This document shows positions 1 to 6,064 of a stretch of DNA of 7,241 nucleotides, piece by piece. The translations under genes were made by a program, and so were the position numbers. Within the stretch, counting starts at the first letter, position 1. Each line of letters begins with the position of its first letter. Origin of the DNA: Burkholderiales bacterium (lineage in GTDB: Bacteria > Pseudomonadota > Gammaproteobacteria > Burkholderiales > Burkholderiaceae_D); NCBI GenBank assembly GCA_028868455.1, contig JAGWUK010000143.1, forward strand, positions 1 to 7,241, written 5' to 3'. Below the pieces are notes generated by a model that saw nothing but the letters and a program-made list of their open reading frames with translations, made no database searches and had not been told where the DNA came from.

Positions 1-642
1 GCCTTGGCAGAAAAAGCGGCCAAAGCAGGTGCGGATGGATTGATGGTTGTGCCGAGCACGATTTATCACAGCAATCACCGGGAAACGATCGCGACGCTGC
101 GTGCTATCGCGGCTGCCGGGGATTTGCCGATCATGATTTACTCGAATCGTCTCGCATATCGCGTGGACGTGACGACCGATATGCTGGAAGAGCTGGCAGA
201 TGATCCGCGCTTTGTCGCGGTCAAAGAATCCTCGGACGATATCCGTCGCAGCACCGAAATTATCAATCGTTTAGGTAATCGCTACGATGTATTTACCGGC
301 GTAGATAATCTGGCTTTTGAAGCCTTGACCGTTGGTGCTGTTGGCTGGGTCGCTGGCCTGGTGGTTGCCTTCCCGCATGAAACTGTGGCGATCTACAAAC
401 TGATCAAGGCTGGCCGGTATAGCGAGGCGCTGGATATTTACCGCTGGTTCCGTCCTTTGCTGGATCTGGATGTGTCGACTTATCTGGTGCAAAACATCAA
501 ATTGGTCGAAACACTGGTCATCGACTCCAACGATCGCGTGCGCGCACCGCGTCTTCCGCTGGAAGGTGCGCAACGTCAATCCGTAGAACAAGTCGTTCAT
601 ACCGCACTGGCGACGCGCCCTGTATTGCCGGTGTTTGCCTGA
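1..642 (+). CDS. lhpC: DHDPS/NAL-family lyase, probable 1-pyrroline-4-hydroxy-2-carboxylate deaminase (5' truncated)
   Basis: The reading frame is open from base 1, so the start lies upstream; about 213 residues are visible of a family usually near 300. This is the C-terminal part of a class I aldolase-type TIM barrel. The Schiff-base lysine is at nt 223-225 in the motif AVKESSDD. The active-site tyrosine is at nt 139-141 in IYSNR, where most relatives have Y-N-x-P, and a GVDNLAFEA segment follows that matches the family's G-x-D loop. In the known hydroxyproline pathway a family member deaminates and dehydrates 1-pyrroline-4-hydroxy-2-carboxylate to 2-oxoglutarate semialdehyde in the cytoplasm. 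That substrate is inferred from the neighbours: a three-subunit amine dehydrogenase and a semialdehyde dehydrogenase follow in the same direction, the first only 36 nt away with no terminator between. Family assignment is firm. Another keto-acid substrate remains possible, and the symbol is by analogy with Pseudomonas. Confidence 0.85.
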   Translation, partial: ALAEKAAKAGADGLMVVPSTIYHSNHRETIATLRAIAAAGDLPIMIYSNRLAYRVDVTTDMLEELADDPRFVAVKESSDDIRRSTEIINRLGNRYDVFTGVDNLAFEALTVGAVGWVAGLVVAFPHETVAIYKLIKAGRYSEALDIYRWFRPLLDLDVSTYLVQNIKLVETLVIDSNDRVRAPRLPLEGAQRQSVEQVVHTALATRPVLPVFA

Positions 643-678
643 ATGCGTTCTCAATAGACTTGATCCGGAGCAGACGTG

Positions 679-1815
679 ATGAGGCCAGAAATGAGCGATG
701 TTATCGTGATTGGTGCCGGAATCGTCGGCGCCAGTTGCGCATTGCGTTTGCAGCAGGACGGCTGGCAGGTCAGCCTGATTGACGCCGGTTCGCCCGGTTG
801 CGGAGTGACCGCTGCCGGAATGGGACATCTGGTCGCACTGGATGAAACCGATCAGGAACTGCAATTGTGTTTGTTCTCGTTACGTCTATGGCGAGAGTTT
901 TTAACATCCCATCCGGGTGTCGGAGAGCACAGTGCCTGCGGTACTTTGTGGGTTGCTGAAAACGAAGCGCAATTGAAGGAAGCGCAGCATCGTGCAGAAC
1001 GATTAAGTCAGCATGGCTGGCATGCCGATGCCTTAAACGGCGAGCAGCTACGCCGGCTGGAGCCAGCATTGCGCAAAGGCTTATGCGGTGGGGTGCGGGT
1101 ATCGGGTGACAGCGTGGTGTATCCGCCATTGATTGCGCATCACATGGTGCAAGACCTGGAAAAGCGTGGCGGCAAACTGCTTGCCGGGCAAAAAGTAGCG
1201 GCGATCGGTGAGGGATGTGTCGTCTTGAGTAACGGACATCGCTTGCACGCCAGACATATCGTCGTTGCAGCGGGGATGGGCGTTGCCGATTTGCTGCCAG
1301 AAATTGCCGTATTCGGTCGCAAGGGACATCTGGCAATTACGGATCGCTATCCTGGCACTTTATCGCATCAGATCGTCAGCATGAATTATGGTCAGGCCGC
1401 AGTCAGCGCTGATGCGCTGGCCGTGGCGGCAAATGTGCAGCCGCGACCAAGCGGTCAATGGCTGCTTGGTTCCTGCCGACAGGATCAGCAAGCCGATACG
1501 GCAATTGATCCGCACGCGCTTGGCGCCGTATTGCAAGCAGCCATGGCGCTCTTGCCCTGTCTGGCGGAGATGCGCGTTATCCGTGCGTGGGCCGGGATGC
1601 GACCGGCATCGCCAGATGGGCAACCTATCATCGGCCCTCATCCGTGGAGGGCCGGCGTCTGGCTGGCTGCAGGACATGAGGGATTGGGAGTGACAACGGC
1701 GATGGCGACCGCAGTATTGCTGGCAGACCAGATTGCTGGCCGTCACAGCGATCTGAATGGCGAAGCCTATCTGCCATCGCGTTTTTTTCCATCCAGAGAA
1801 GTGCACTATGCATGA
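679..1815 (+). CDS. lhpB: FAD-dependent amine oxidoreductase, probable D-hydroxyproline dehydrogenase beta subunit
   Basis: This is a 378-residue DadA/HcnC-like flavoprotein of the D-amino-acid oxidase fold. Its N-terminal dinucleotide-binding motif GAGIVG lies at about residues 12-17, with the ribose-binding acid in LIDAG about 20 residues later. A C-terminal GMRPASPDGQPIIG segment and the following AAGHEGLG are typical of the family's flavin-proximal end. It probably oxidises cis-4-hydroxy-D-proline and passes electrons through the partner subunits. The start is ambiguous. GTG 676 and ATG 679 share GGAG at 667-670 (8 nt before 679), while ATG 691 has GAGG at 681-684 (6 nt before it) and would give the N-terminus MSDVIVIGAG usual for the family. 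The stop overlaps the next gene by 8 nt. Hydrogen cyanide synthase or opine oxidase subunits have the same architecture, and the flanking deaminase and semialdehyde dehydrogenase favour hydroxyproline. Confidence 0.85.
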   Translation: MRPEMSDVIVIGAGIVGASCALRLQQDGWQVSLIDAGSPGCGVTAAGMGHLVALDETDQELQLCLFSLRLWREFLTSHPGVGEHSACGTLWVAENEAQLKEAQHRAERLSQHGWHADALNGEQLRRLEPALRKGLCGGVRVSGDSVVYPPLIAHHMVQDLEKRGGKLLAGQKVAAIGEGCVVLSNGHRLHARHIVVAAGMGVADLLPEIAVFGRKGHLAITDRYPGTLSHQIVSMNYGQAAVSADALAVAANVQPRPSGQWLLGSCRQDQQADTAIDPHALGAVLQAAMALLPCLAEMRVIRAWAGMRPASPDGQPIIGPHPWRAGVWLAAGHEGLGVTTAMATAVLLADQIAGRHSDLNGEAYLPSRFFPSREVHYA

Positions 1816-2107
1816 TGACACGCCATCTGCGAACGCCGGCGGTCTGAATGGTGAACCGGCAAAAATTTGGATCGACGGACATGCCGTTCAGGCCACGACC
1901 GATATGAGCGTGGCAGCGTCAATCATGCTGGGTGGCTTATGGCAAACCCGGCGCTCTGTCAGCGGCCAGGCGCGGTTTGCTTTGTGCGGGATGGGCGTGT
2001 GTCAGGAATGTCGGGTGCGAATCAACGGGCAGGCGCATCGCTTAGCCTGTCAGGTGCGCTGCCACAATGGCATGGTGGTGCATACCGATGGTGGGAGTGA
2101 GCCTTGA
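1808..2107 (+). CDS. lhpF: Small [2Fe-2S] ferredoxin-like subunit of the D-hydroxyproline dehydrogenase (gamma)
   Basis: This encodes 99 residues resembling HcnA and the [2Fe-2S] subunits of opine oxidases. The plant-ferredoxin-type cluster motif is clear: Cys60, Cys65 and Cys68 in CGMGVCQEC, then Cys81 in RLAC; Cys85 is an extra cysteine. The region before it (IWIDGHAVQA) is the usual beta-grasp start. It should relay electrons between the two flavin subunits or onward to the respiratory chain. The chosen start is ATG 1808, with AGAGAAG at 1795-1801 six bases upstream. It overlaps the previous stop by 8 nt, and a longer reading from 1757 would lie inside the preceding gene. The stop codon overlaps the next start by 4 nt (TTGA). 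The first 18 residues are variable and have no recognised motif. Confidence 0.88.
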   Translation: MHDDTPSANAGGLNGEPAKIWIDGHAVQATTDMSVAASIMLGGLWQTRRSVSGQARFALCGMGVCQECRVRINGQAHRLACQVRCHNGMVVHTDGGSEP

Positions 2108-3399
2108 ACGACGCAGTGTTTTCGTATTCGACCACAGTGTTGGTGCTCGGTGCAGGACCCGCTGGTATGGCTGCAGCCGTGGCAGCTGCCGGACTCGCAA
2201 GCAGTGTCATCCTGGTGGATGAAAATTGCTATCCTGGCGGCCAGATATGGCGCGGCGGCACCAAACGTTGGCATGACGAACGGTTGCATGCATTGTGGAA
2301 GCGATTGTCGGCGTGCAAAAATGTCCGCATCATACAAAGTGCACGAGTCATTGCTGCACCGGATAAGCAGACCTTGCTATTGGAAACATCAGCGGGGGCG
2401 CAGCTTGTCCATTGGGAGAAATTAATACTCTGCAGCGGCGCACGCGAATTACTATTGCCATTTCCCGGATGGACGCTGCCTGGCGTGACAGGGGCAGGCG
2501 GTTTGCAGGCGATGATAAAAGGGGGCATGGATGTGCGAGGAAAACGCGTCGTCGTCGCCGGTACAGGACCATTACTCCTGGCCGTGGCGGAAAGCGTCCT
2601 CAATGCCGGTGGCAACGTGATTGGCATTCTTGAACATCGCGGCACGCGGCAACTCGCCGGCTTTTCCTGGCAATTACTGAACAAATTTAAGGCGAAGTGG
2701 CGACAGTCGTTGCAATTGCTGTGGGCGTTGAAGTCCGTGCGATATCGGCACAATGCGACCGTGCTGGCAGCAGACGGCGAGGATCGTTTGCGCAGTGTTT
2801 CGATACGACATGCGGGACATCAGCTAAACCTGAAATGCGATTTACTGGCTTGCGCGTATGGCTTGATTCCGAATCTGGAGCTGGCAAGCCTGCTTGGTTG
2901 CAAGACAAGCGATGGGCGCGTGATCGTGGATGCCAGACAGGCGACCAGTCGCCCCAAAGTGTGGGCGGCTGGCGAGGCGACTGGCATTGGCGGGGTGGAC
3001 AAGGCGCTGGCTGAAGGCCGCATCGCCGGGCTGGCAGCAGTCGGCGCAGCGCCGTCACACAGCGAGTTTGCAGCGCGCAGCGAGGCGCTACAATTTGCGG
3101 ACTTGCTTGCCCGGTATTTCGCACCAGCATCGGCATTGCGTGCTGTATGCACACCCGACACGCTGGTTTGCCGCTGTGAAGACGTGTATGCAAGGCAGTT
3201 GAGTGAATTCAAGGACTGGCGTACTGCCAAATTAATGACGCGTGCCGGAATGGGGGCATGCCAGGGGCGCATTTGTGGTGCGGCTTGCCAGTTTTTGTAC
3301 GATTGGCAGGCACCGGAACTGCGGCAGCCGGTGTTTCCGGCAACGACGTCAACTTTAGCTGCACTATCTGCAGCGTGCAAAAAGGATGAGAAAGAATGA
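2104..3399 (+). CDS. lhpE: FAD/NAD-type oxidoreductase with C-terminal Cys cluster, probable D-hydroxyproline dehydrogenase alpha subunit
   Basis: This 431-residue protein is of the HcnB/OoxA type. The FAD motif GAGPAG is at residues 16-21, and PGGQIWR further on is typical of the two-dinucleotide-binding fold. A second nucleotide-binding motif, AGTGPL, starts near residue 152. A WAAGEATGIGGVDKA stretch matches the conserved C-terminal FAD-contacting segment. The tail carries Cys356-x-Cys358 (VCRCEDV) and Cys386-x4-Cys391 (MGACQGRICG), the BFD-like metal-cluster domain found in HcnB and sarcosine oxidase alpha. It acts as the partner flavoprotein in the dehydrogenase complex. The start is TTG 2104, overlapping the previous stop as TTGA; GGGAG at 2093-2097 lies 6 nt upstream, and no in-frame ATG exists before the FAD motif. 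The end overlaps the next gene as ATGA. Substrate is inferred from context. Confidence 0.88.
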   Translation: MNDAVFSYSTTVLVLGAGPAGMAAAVAAAGLASSVILVDENCYPGGQIWRGGTKRWHDERLHALWKRLSACKNVRIIQSARVIAAPDKQTLLLETSAGAQLVHWEKLILCSGARELLLPFPGWTLPGVTGAGGLQAMIKGGMDVRGKRVVVAGTGPLLLAVAESVLNAGGNVIGILEHRGTRQLAGFSWQLLNKFKAKWRQSLQLLWALKSVRYRHNATVLAADGEDRLRSVSIRHAGHQLNLKCDLLACAYGLIPNLELASLLGCKTSDGRVIVDARQATSRPKVWAAGEATGIGGVDKALAEGRIAGLAAVGAAPSHSEFAARSEALQFADLLARYFAPASALRAVCTPDTLVCRCEDVYARQLSEFKDWRTAKLMTRAGMGACQGRICGAACQFLYDWQAPELRQPVFPATTSTLAALSAACKKDEKE

Positions 3400-4826
3400 A
3401 ACAACTGTATATCAATGGCCAATGGCTTGATGGCGCCGCCATCAGTACGACACGCAATCCTTCAGATCGCAGCGACGTGATTGACGACTACGCGGTAGCC
3501 GGCGCCATGCAAGTAGAAATGGCCCTGGAAGCGGCGCGGGCAGCGTCCGAAAACTGGCGTCATTCCGGCGTGCAGCAACGTGCCGATGCACTAGAAAAAA
3601 TCGGTGCTGAAATAAGTGAGAGAAAAACAGAACTCGGTACGCTGCTGGCGCGTGAAGAAGGTAAGACCTTGCCGGAAGCCATCGGTGAAGTCGGTCGTGC
3701 TGCCGCGATATTTAAGTTCTTTGCTCAGGAAGCTTTACGCATACGCGGAGACAAACTGGCATCAGTGCGCCCTGGTATCGAGGTCGATGTTACGCGGGAA
3801 CCAGTGGGCGTCGTCGGCATCATCGCGCCGTGGAATTTTCCAATCGCTATCCCGGCGTGGAAAGTCGCTCCGGCACTGGCCTACGGTAACTGCGTGCTGC
3901 TCAAACCGGCAGAACTGGTACCGGGATGTTCATGGGCGATGGCAGAAATCATCAGTCGTGCAGGATTGCCGGAGGGCGTATTCAATTTACTGACCGGCCC
4001 TGGCAGAGTCGTTGGTGAGGCGATGGTGAATGACCGTCGTGTTGATGCGATCAGTTTTACCGGATCTGTCAGTACGGGAAGCCGCGTTCTCGCTGCTTGC
4101 GCAGCGCGCCGCGCCAAAGTGCAATTGGAAATGGGCGGGAAAAATCCGCTCGTGGTGTTGGCAGACGCGGATCTGGATACGGCGGTCAATGCCGCGATTC
4201 AGGGTTCGTTTTTCTCAACAGGTCAGCGTTGTACCGCGTCTTCACGGCTGATCGTCGATGAAAATATCCATGCCGCATTTGTTGCAGCAATGATCGCCAG
4301 GCTCAAGCAATTAAAAGTAGGGCATGCACTGCAAGCCGGTATCGATATCGGTCCCGTCGTCGATCAGTCACAGCTTGACCAGGATTTGCGCTACCTGCAA
4401 ATCGCCAAAGACGAGGGCGCACGCCTTGCTTTCGGTGGCGAACGTCTGCAACGCGAAACAGATGGTTATTTTCTTAATCCCGCATTATTCGTTGATTGCG
4501 ACCCGGCCATGCAACACACACGGGAAGAAATTTTCGGCCCGGTTGCTTCAGTTATTCCAGCAAAAAATTACGAACATGCTTTGCAACTGGCCAACGATAC
4601 CGAATTTGGCCTGACCGCCGGTATTTGCACGACGTCGCTGAAATACGCTACGCATTTCAAGCGCCATGCCCGTGCCGGCATGGTCATGGTCAACGTACCG
4701 ACAGCAGGCGTGGATTATCATGTTCCTTTCGGCGGCAGCAAAGGCTCCAGCTACGGTGCCCGCGAGCAGGGCAGCGCTGCGGTAGAGTTTTTCACCACTA
4801 TGAAAACCAGTTATACCGGTTGCTGA
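3396..4826 (+). CDS. Aldehyde dehydrogenase, probable 2-oxoglutarate semialdehyde dehydrogenase
   Basis: This 476-residue protein has the full length of a soluble NAD(P)-dependent aldehyde dehydrogenase. The visible catalytic set is Asn147 in APWNFP, Glu245 in LEMGGKNP, and the nucleophile Cys279 in STGQRCTASS. The coenzyme-binding FTGSVSTG lies near residues 220-227, and the late EEIFGPV motif is present. Dehydrogenases of this size and type convert 2-oxoglutarate semialdehyde to 2-oxoglutarate as the last step of hydroxyproline (LhpG-like) and sugar-acid catabolism, and succinate semialdehyde dehydrogenase is a close relative. Its position right after the three dehydrogenase subunits, with an ATGA overlap, supports the first role. 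AAAGGA at 3381-3386 sits 9 nt before the ATG. It is the last gene of the operon, and a hairpin begins 18 nt after its stop. Confidence 0.9.
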   Translation: MKQLYINGQWLDGAAISTTRNPSDRSDVIDDYAVAGAMQVEMALEAARAASENWRHSGVQQRADALEKIGAEISERKTELGTLLAREEGKTLPEAIGEVGRAAAIFKFFAQEALRIRGDKLASVRPGIEVDVTREPVGVVGIIAPWNFPIAIPAWKVAPALAYGNCVLLKPAELVPGCSWAMAEIISRAGLPEGVFNLLTGPGRVVGEAMVNDRRVDAISFTGSVSTGSRVLAACAARRAKVQLEMGGKNPLVVLADADLDTAVNAAIQGSFFSTGQRCTASSRLIVDENIHAAFVAAMIARLKQLKVGHALQAGIDIGPVVDQSQLDQDLRYLQIAKDEGARLAFGGERLQRETDGYFLNPALFVDCDPAMQHTREEIFGPVASVIPAKNYEHALQLANDTEFGLTAGICTTSLKYATHFKRHARAGMVMVNVPTAGVDYHVPFGGSKGSSYGAREQGSAAVEFFTTMKTSYTGC

Positions 4827-4843
4827 ATTACTTTACGCTAAGC

Positions 4844-4873
4844 TGTTGGCGATGATCGTTTTCGTCGCCGACA
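4844..4873 (+). terminator. Hairpin after the catabolic operon, possible terminator
   Basis: The arms 4844-4854 and 4863-4873 form 11 pairs, two of them G-U, around an 8-base loop (ATCGTTTT). It begins 18 nt after the aldehyde dehydrogenase stop. No T-run follows on the + strand, so it may stabilise the 3' end or work with Rho rather than be a classic intrinsic terminator. Confidence 0.4.
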
Positions 4874-4988
4874 CGCTGTGACTATCCGGGATAACGTCAG
4901 TGCACGCTGGCTGAACGAATTGGAATAGAGTGTTTGAGTTTATTTTTTGCTGGAATTACGACGCTGGATCTGTACCGAAAATTAAGAT

Positions 4989-4998
4989 CAACCGGTTG
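4989..4998. promoter_or_regulatory. 10-bp perfect palindrome, possible operator
   Basis: CAACCGGTTG reads the same on both strands. It lies 77-86 nt before the ATG at 5075 and overlaps a possible -35 element. A protein dimer could bind here, but palindromes of this length also arise by chance and no partner site was seen. Confidence 0.25.
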
Positions 4999-5026
4999 CA
5001 CATTCACGCAAATCCTGACGTAAGAT
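4996..5026 (+). promoter_or_regulatory. Weak sigma-70-like promoter candidate for the PLA2-like gene
   Basis: TTGCAC (4996-5001) and TAAGAT (5021-5026) are separated by 19 bases. Three or four positions of each hexamer fit the consensus, and the spacing is long. It is offered only because it is the best pair seen in this gap and it points towards the downstream gene. Confidence 0.2.
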
Positions 5027-5074
5027 GGGGGCTGGCTGAATTGTCCACATCCTCTTACGAACACGTAGCAAAGA

Positions 5075-5677
5075 ATGAATTCAAGCACGCATCGAACAAA
5101 TGCAAAAAATCCGCAATTGCGAGGTGACTTCCCGACGAATCGGTTGCAAAACTATCTGTGTCAAGGCGTGCTGAAGCGCTATTGCGCAAGGACTGCACGG
5201 CTATCTCGCAACGCGTTTTGTTTAACGGCGACTGTCACCGTATTCACCGTATTCACCGTTTCTGCATTGGCGCACGCATCGACATTATCTCCATTCACGA
5301 CCGATGGTTGCAGCCTTTTCCCTGATCGCTCTATGGATGGTAAAAAGGATTGGTGCGCATGCTGTCTGGCGCATGATCTGGCGTACTGGCGCGGCGGCAC
5401 AGAAGACGAACGCTTAAAGGCAGATCAGGAGCTCAGAGCCTGTGTCGAAAGAAAGACGTCCGATCACTCACTTGCTGAAACAATGTTTCTTGGCGTGCGT
5501 ACCGGTGGTGGCCCACAAATCAATACGCCATTTCGGTGGGGGTATGGCTGGCCAGTCGGGCGCGGATATCAGGCGTTGACGGCCGACGAATCTGCACTGG
5601 CAGACAAGCTGGAAAGCATCTACCGCAACCAGAATCCAGGCTTGCAGTGTTCCGCTCCAAAACGCGGCAATCAATAG
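5075..5677 (+). CDS. Probable secreted protein with a phospholipase A2-like motif
   Basis: From ATG 5075 this encodes 200 residues. A hydrophobic stretch at residues 48-66 ends in ALAHAS, a good signal peptidase I site after Ala68, so export to the periplasm or outside is likely. The mature part begins with TTDGCSLFPD and then has Cys96-Cys97-x-x-His100-Asp101-x-x-Tyr104. This resembles the C-C-x-x-H-D catalytic motif of phospholipase A2, with a later Asp117 that could complete the His-Asp pair. Six cysteines (79, 94, 96, 97, 123, 192) could form disulfides. The phospholipase activity is inferred from the motif only, and no clear calcium loop of the animal type is visible. The start is uncertain: the ATG has a poor ribosome site and leaves a 47-residue stretch before the hydrophobic core, whereas GTG 5168 would give an ordinary signal peptide. 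It is a lone gene between two gaps. Confidence 0.72.
   Translation: MNSSTHRTNAKNPQLRGDFPTNRLQNYLCQGVLKRYCARTARLSRNAFCLTATVTVFTVFTVSALAHASTLSPFTTDGCSLFPDRSMDGKKDWCACCLAHDLAYWRGGTEDERLKADQELRACVERKTSDHSLAETMFLGVRTGGGPQINTPFRWGYGWPVGRGYQALTADESALADKLESIYRNQNPGLQCSAPKRGNQ
5235..5261 (+). repeat. Three tandem copies of a 9-nt repeat inside the signal-peptide region
   Basis: TCACCGTAT at 5235-5243 and 5244-5252 is identical, and TCACCGTTT at 5253-5261 differs by one base. In frame it encodes the alternating run TVFTVFTV in the hydrophobic core of the signal peptide. Gain or loss of a unit keeps the frame and changes the core length by three residues. Confidence 0.9.
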
Positions 5678-5913
5678 GGTCTGCCGGAACTAAACGGCTT
5701 GGATTTTTTTGGGGTTTGTGCAAAATTATCTTCGAAGTACTTGGCCGTTTGTCGGGCAAGCGTTTGTGCCTGCGGTGCACTTTTTCCAGATTCGTTTCGT
5801 TGCGTCGTCTCAATGTAAAAACGCAGTTCGTTAGTAGCATACTGATGGTTCCGTCAGGCGCTGGCATGTCGCCCGTATTGTGGTTTCATTTCTTGAGGAT
5901 CATCCAAACCCTC
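5678..5913. other. Non-coding stretch, no gene recognised
   Basis: Together with the promoter and leader that follow, this makes 387 bases between stop 5677 and start 6065. An open frame on each strand crosses the interval, but both run into the PLA2-like gene, lack a ribosome site and give low-complexity products. Small hairpins are visible, such as arms 5740-5746 with 5754-5760, and a four-pair stem 5766-5780 followed by five T. None is strong enough to name. Confidence 0.5.
5684..5710 (+). terminator. Weak intrinsic terminator candidate
   Basis: GCCG (5684-5687) and CGGC (5695-5698) can form a four-pair stem, and a run of seven T at 5704-5710 follows soon after. It lies just after the stop of the PLA2-like gene, the right place for a terminator. 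The stem is short and its spacing to the T-run is loose, so support is limited. Confidence 0.25.
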
Positions 5914-5943
5914 TTGCATTTTTAAAAAAACACATGCTACACT
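5914..5943 (+). promoter_or_regulatory. Sigma-70 promoter with extended -10 for the ABC-F gene
   Basis: TTGCAT (5914-5919) and TACACT (5938-5943) are 18 bases apart, and TG at 5935-5936 provides an extended -10. The spacer contains an A/T run. Transcription would begin near 5950, leaving a leader of about 115 nt before the ATG at 6065. Confidence 0.55.
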
Positions 5944-5949
5944 GCGCGC

Positions 5950-6064
5950 TCTTTTCTCTTACCGGACATGAAATAAAGTGAGCAACTAAGTCTTCTCAAA
6001 AAAATAAGTTTCGACGCGCTACTTAGCGTGCTCGATGGTAGTCAATATTTTTTAAGGAGGTGCT
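5950..6064 (+). promoter_or_regulatory. Structured 5' leader of the ABC-F gene, candidate attenuator
   Basis: Three base-pairing elements are visible. A local hairpin pairs 6011-6020 with 6025-6035, with one bulged C and a 4-base loop. A long-range helix pairs 5991-5996 and 5998-6003 with 6055-6060 and 6048-6053, twelve pairs with one mismatch, which would bury the Shine-Dalgarno sequence and enclose the hairpin. A competing helix pairs 5986-5991 with 6021-6026 and 5980-5983 with 6030-6033, which would break the local hairpin and leave the Shine-Dalgarno free. Very short frames (ATG AAA TAA at 5968; GTG AGC AAC TAA at 5978) lie at or next to the 5' arm. ABC-F genes of the antibiotic-response type are often controlled by such leaders. 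A role here is inferred only from complementarity. Confidence 0.4.
6054..6060 (+). promoter_or_regulatory. Strong ribosome binding site of the ABC-F gene
   Basis: AAGGAGG is a full-strength Shine-Dalgarno sequence 4 nt before ATG 6065 and fixes that start. It is also the 3' arm of the possible long-range helix in the leader. Confidence 0.9.

Larger units (their letters stand above)
4827..5074. other. Intergenic region without a recognised gene
   Basis: Apart from the hairpin at 4844-4873, the palindrome at 4989-4998 and a weak promoter-like pair, no coding or RNA feature is convincing here. Short open frames exist on both strands, but none has a Shine-Dalgarno sequence or a recognisable product. 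If the downstream secreted protein starts at GTG 5168, the gap extends to 341 bases. Confidence 0.5.

Noticed and set aside
271..864. Long open frame on the - strand, 197 residues
   Set aside because: It lies antisense across the end of the lyase gene and the start of the flavoprotein gene, both supported by catalytic motifs. Its own product has no recognisable domain.
770..1336. Open frame on the - strand, 188 residues
   Set aside because: It is antisense to the DadA-like flavoprotein, is rich in Arg, His and Pro, and looks like a translation of complementary codons.
2820..3422. Open frame on the - strand, 200 residues
   Set aside because: It is antisense to the alpha subunit including its Cys cluster and crosses the coupled start of the aldehyde dehydrogenase. 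It has a Ser- and Ala-rich composition without a motif.
4930..5127. 65-residue open frame on the + strand
   Set aside because: No ribosome site and no motif are visible, and it overlaps the start of the PLA2-like gene in another frame.
5766..5785. Four-pair stem GTGC/GCAC followed by five T
   Set aside because: The stem is too short to act as a terminator and it does not follow a gene end directly.
5520..5867. Open frame on the - strand, 115 residues, reaching into the non-coding gap
   Set aside because: Nearly half is antisense to the PLA2-like gene. There is no ribosome site or recognisable domain, and the remainder is basic, low-information sequence.
5536..5925. Open frame on the + strand, 129 residues, covering the gap before the ABC-F promoter
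   Set aside because: It starts inside the PLA2-like gene in another frame, lacks a Shine-Dalgarno sequence, and its last part overlaps the ABC-F promoter region.
6011..6053. Leader hairpin plus T-run read as a classic intrinsic terminator
   Set aside because: Twelve bases separate the stem from the T-run, too far for a normal intrinsic terminator. The T-run fits better as part of the possible helix that hides the ribosome site.
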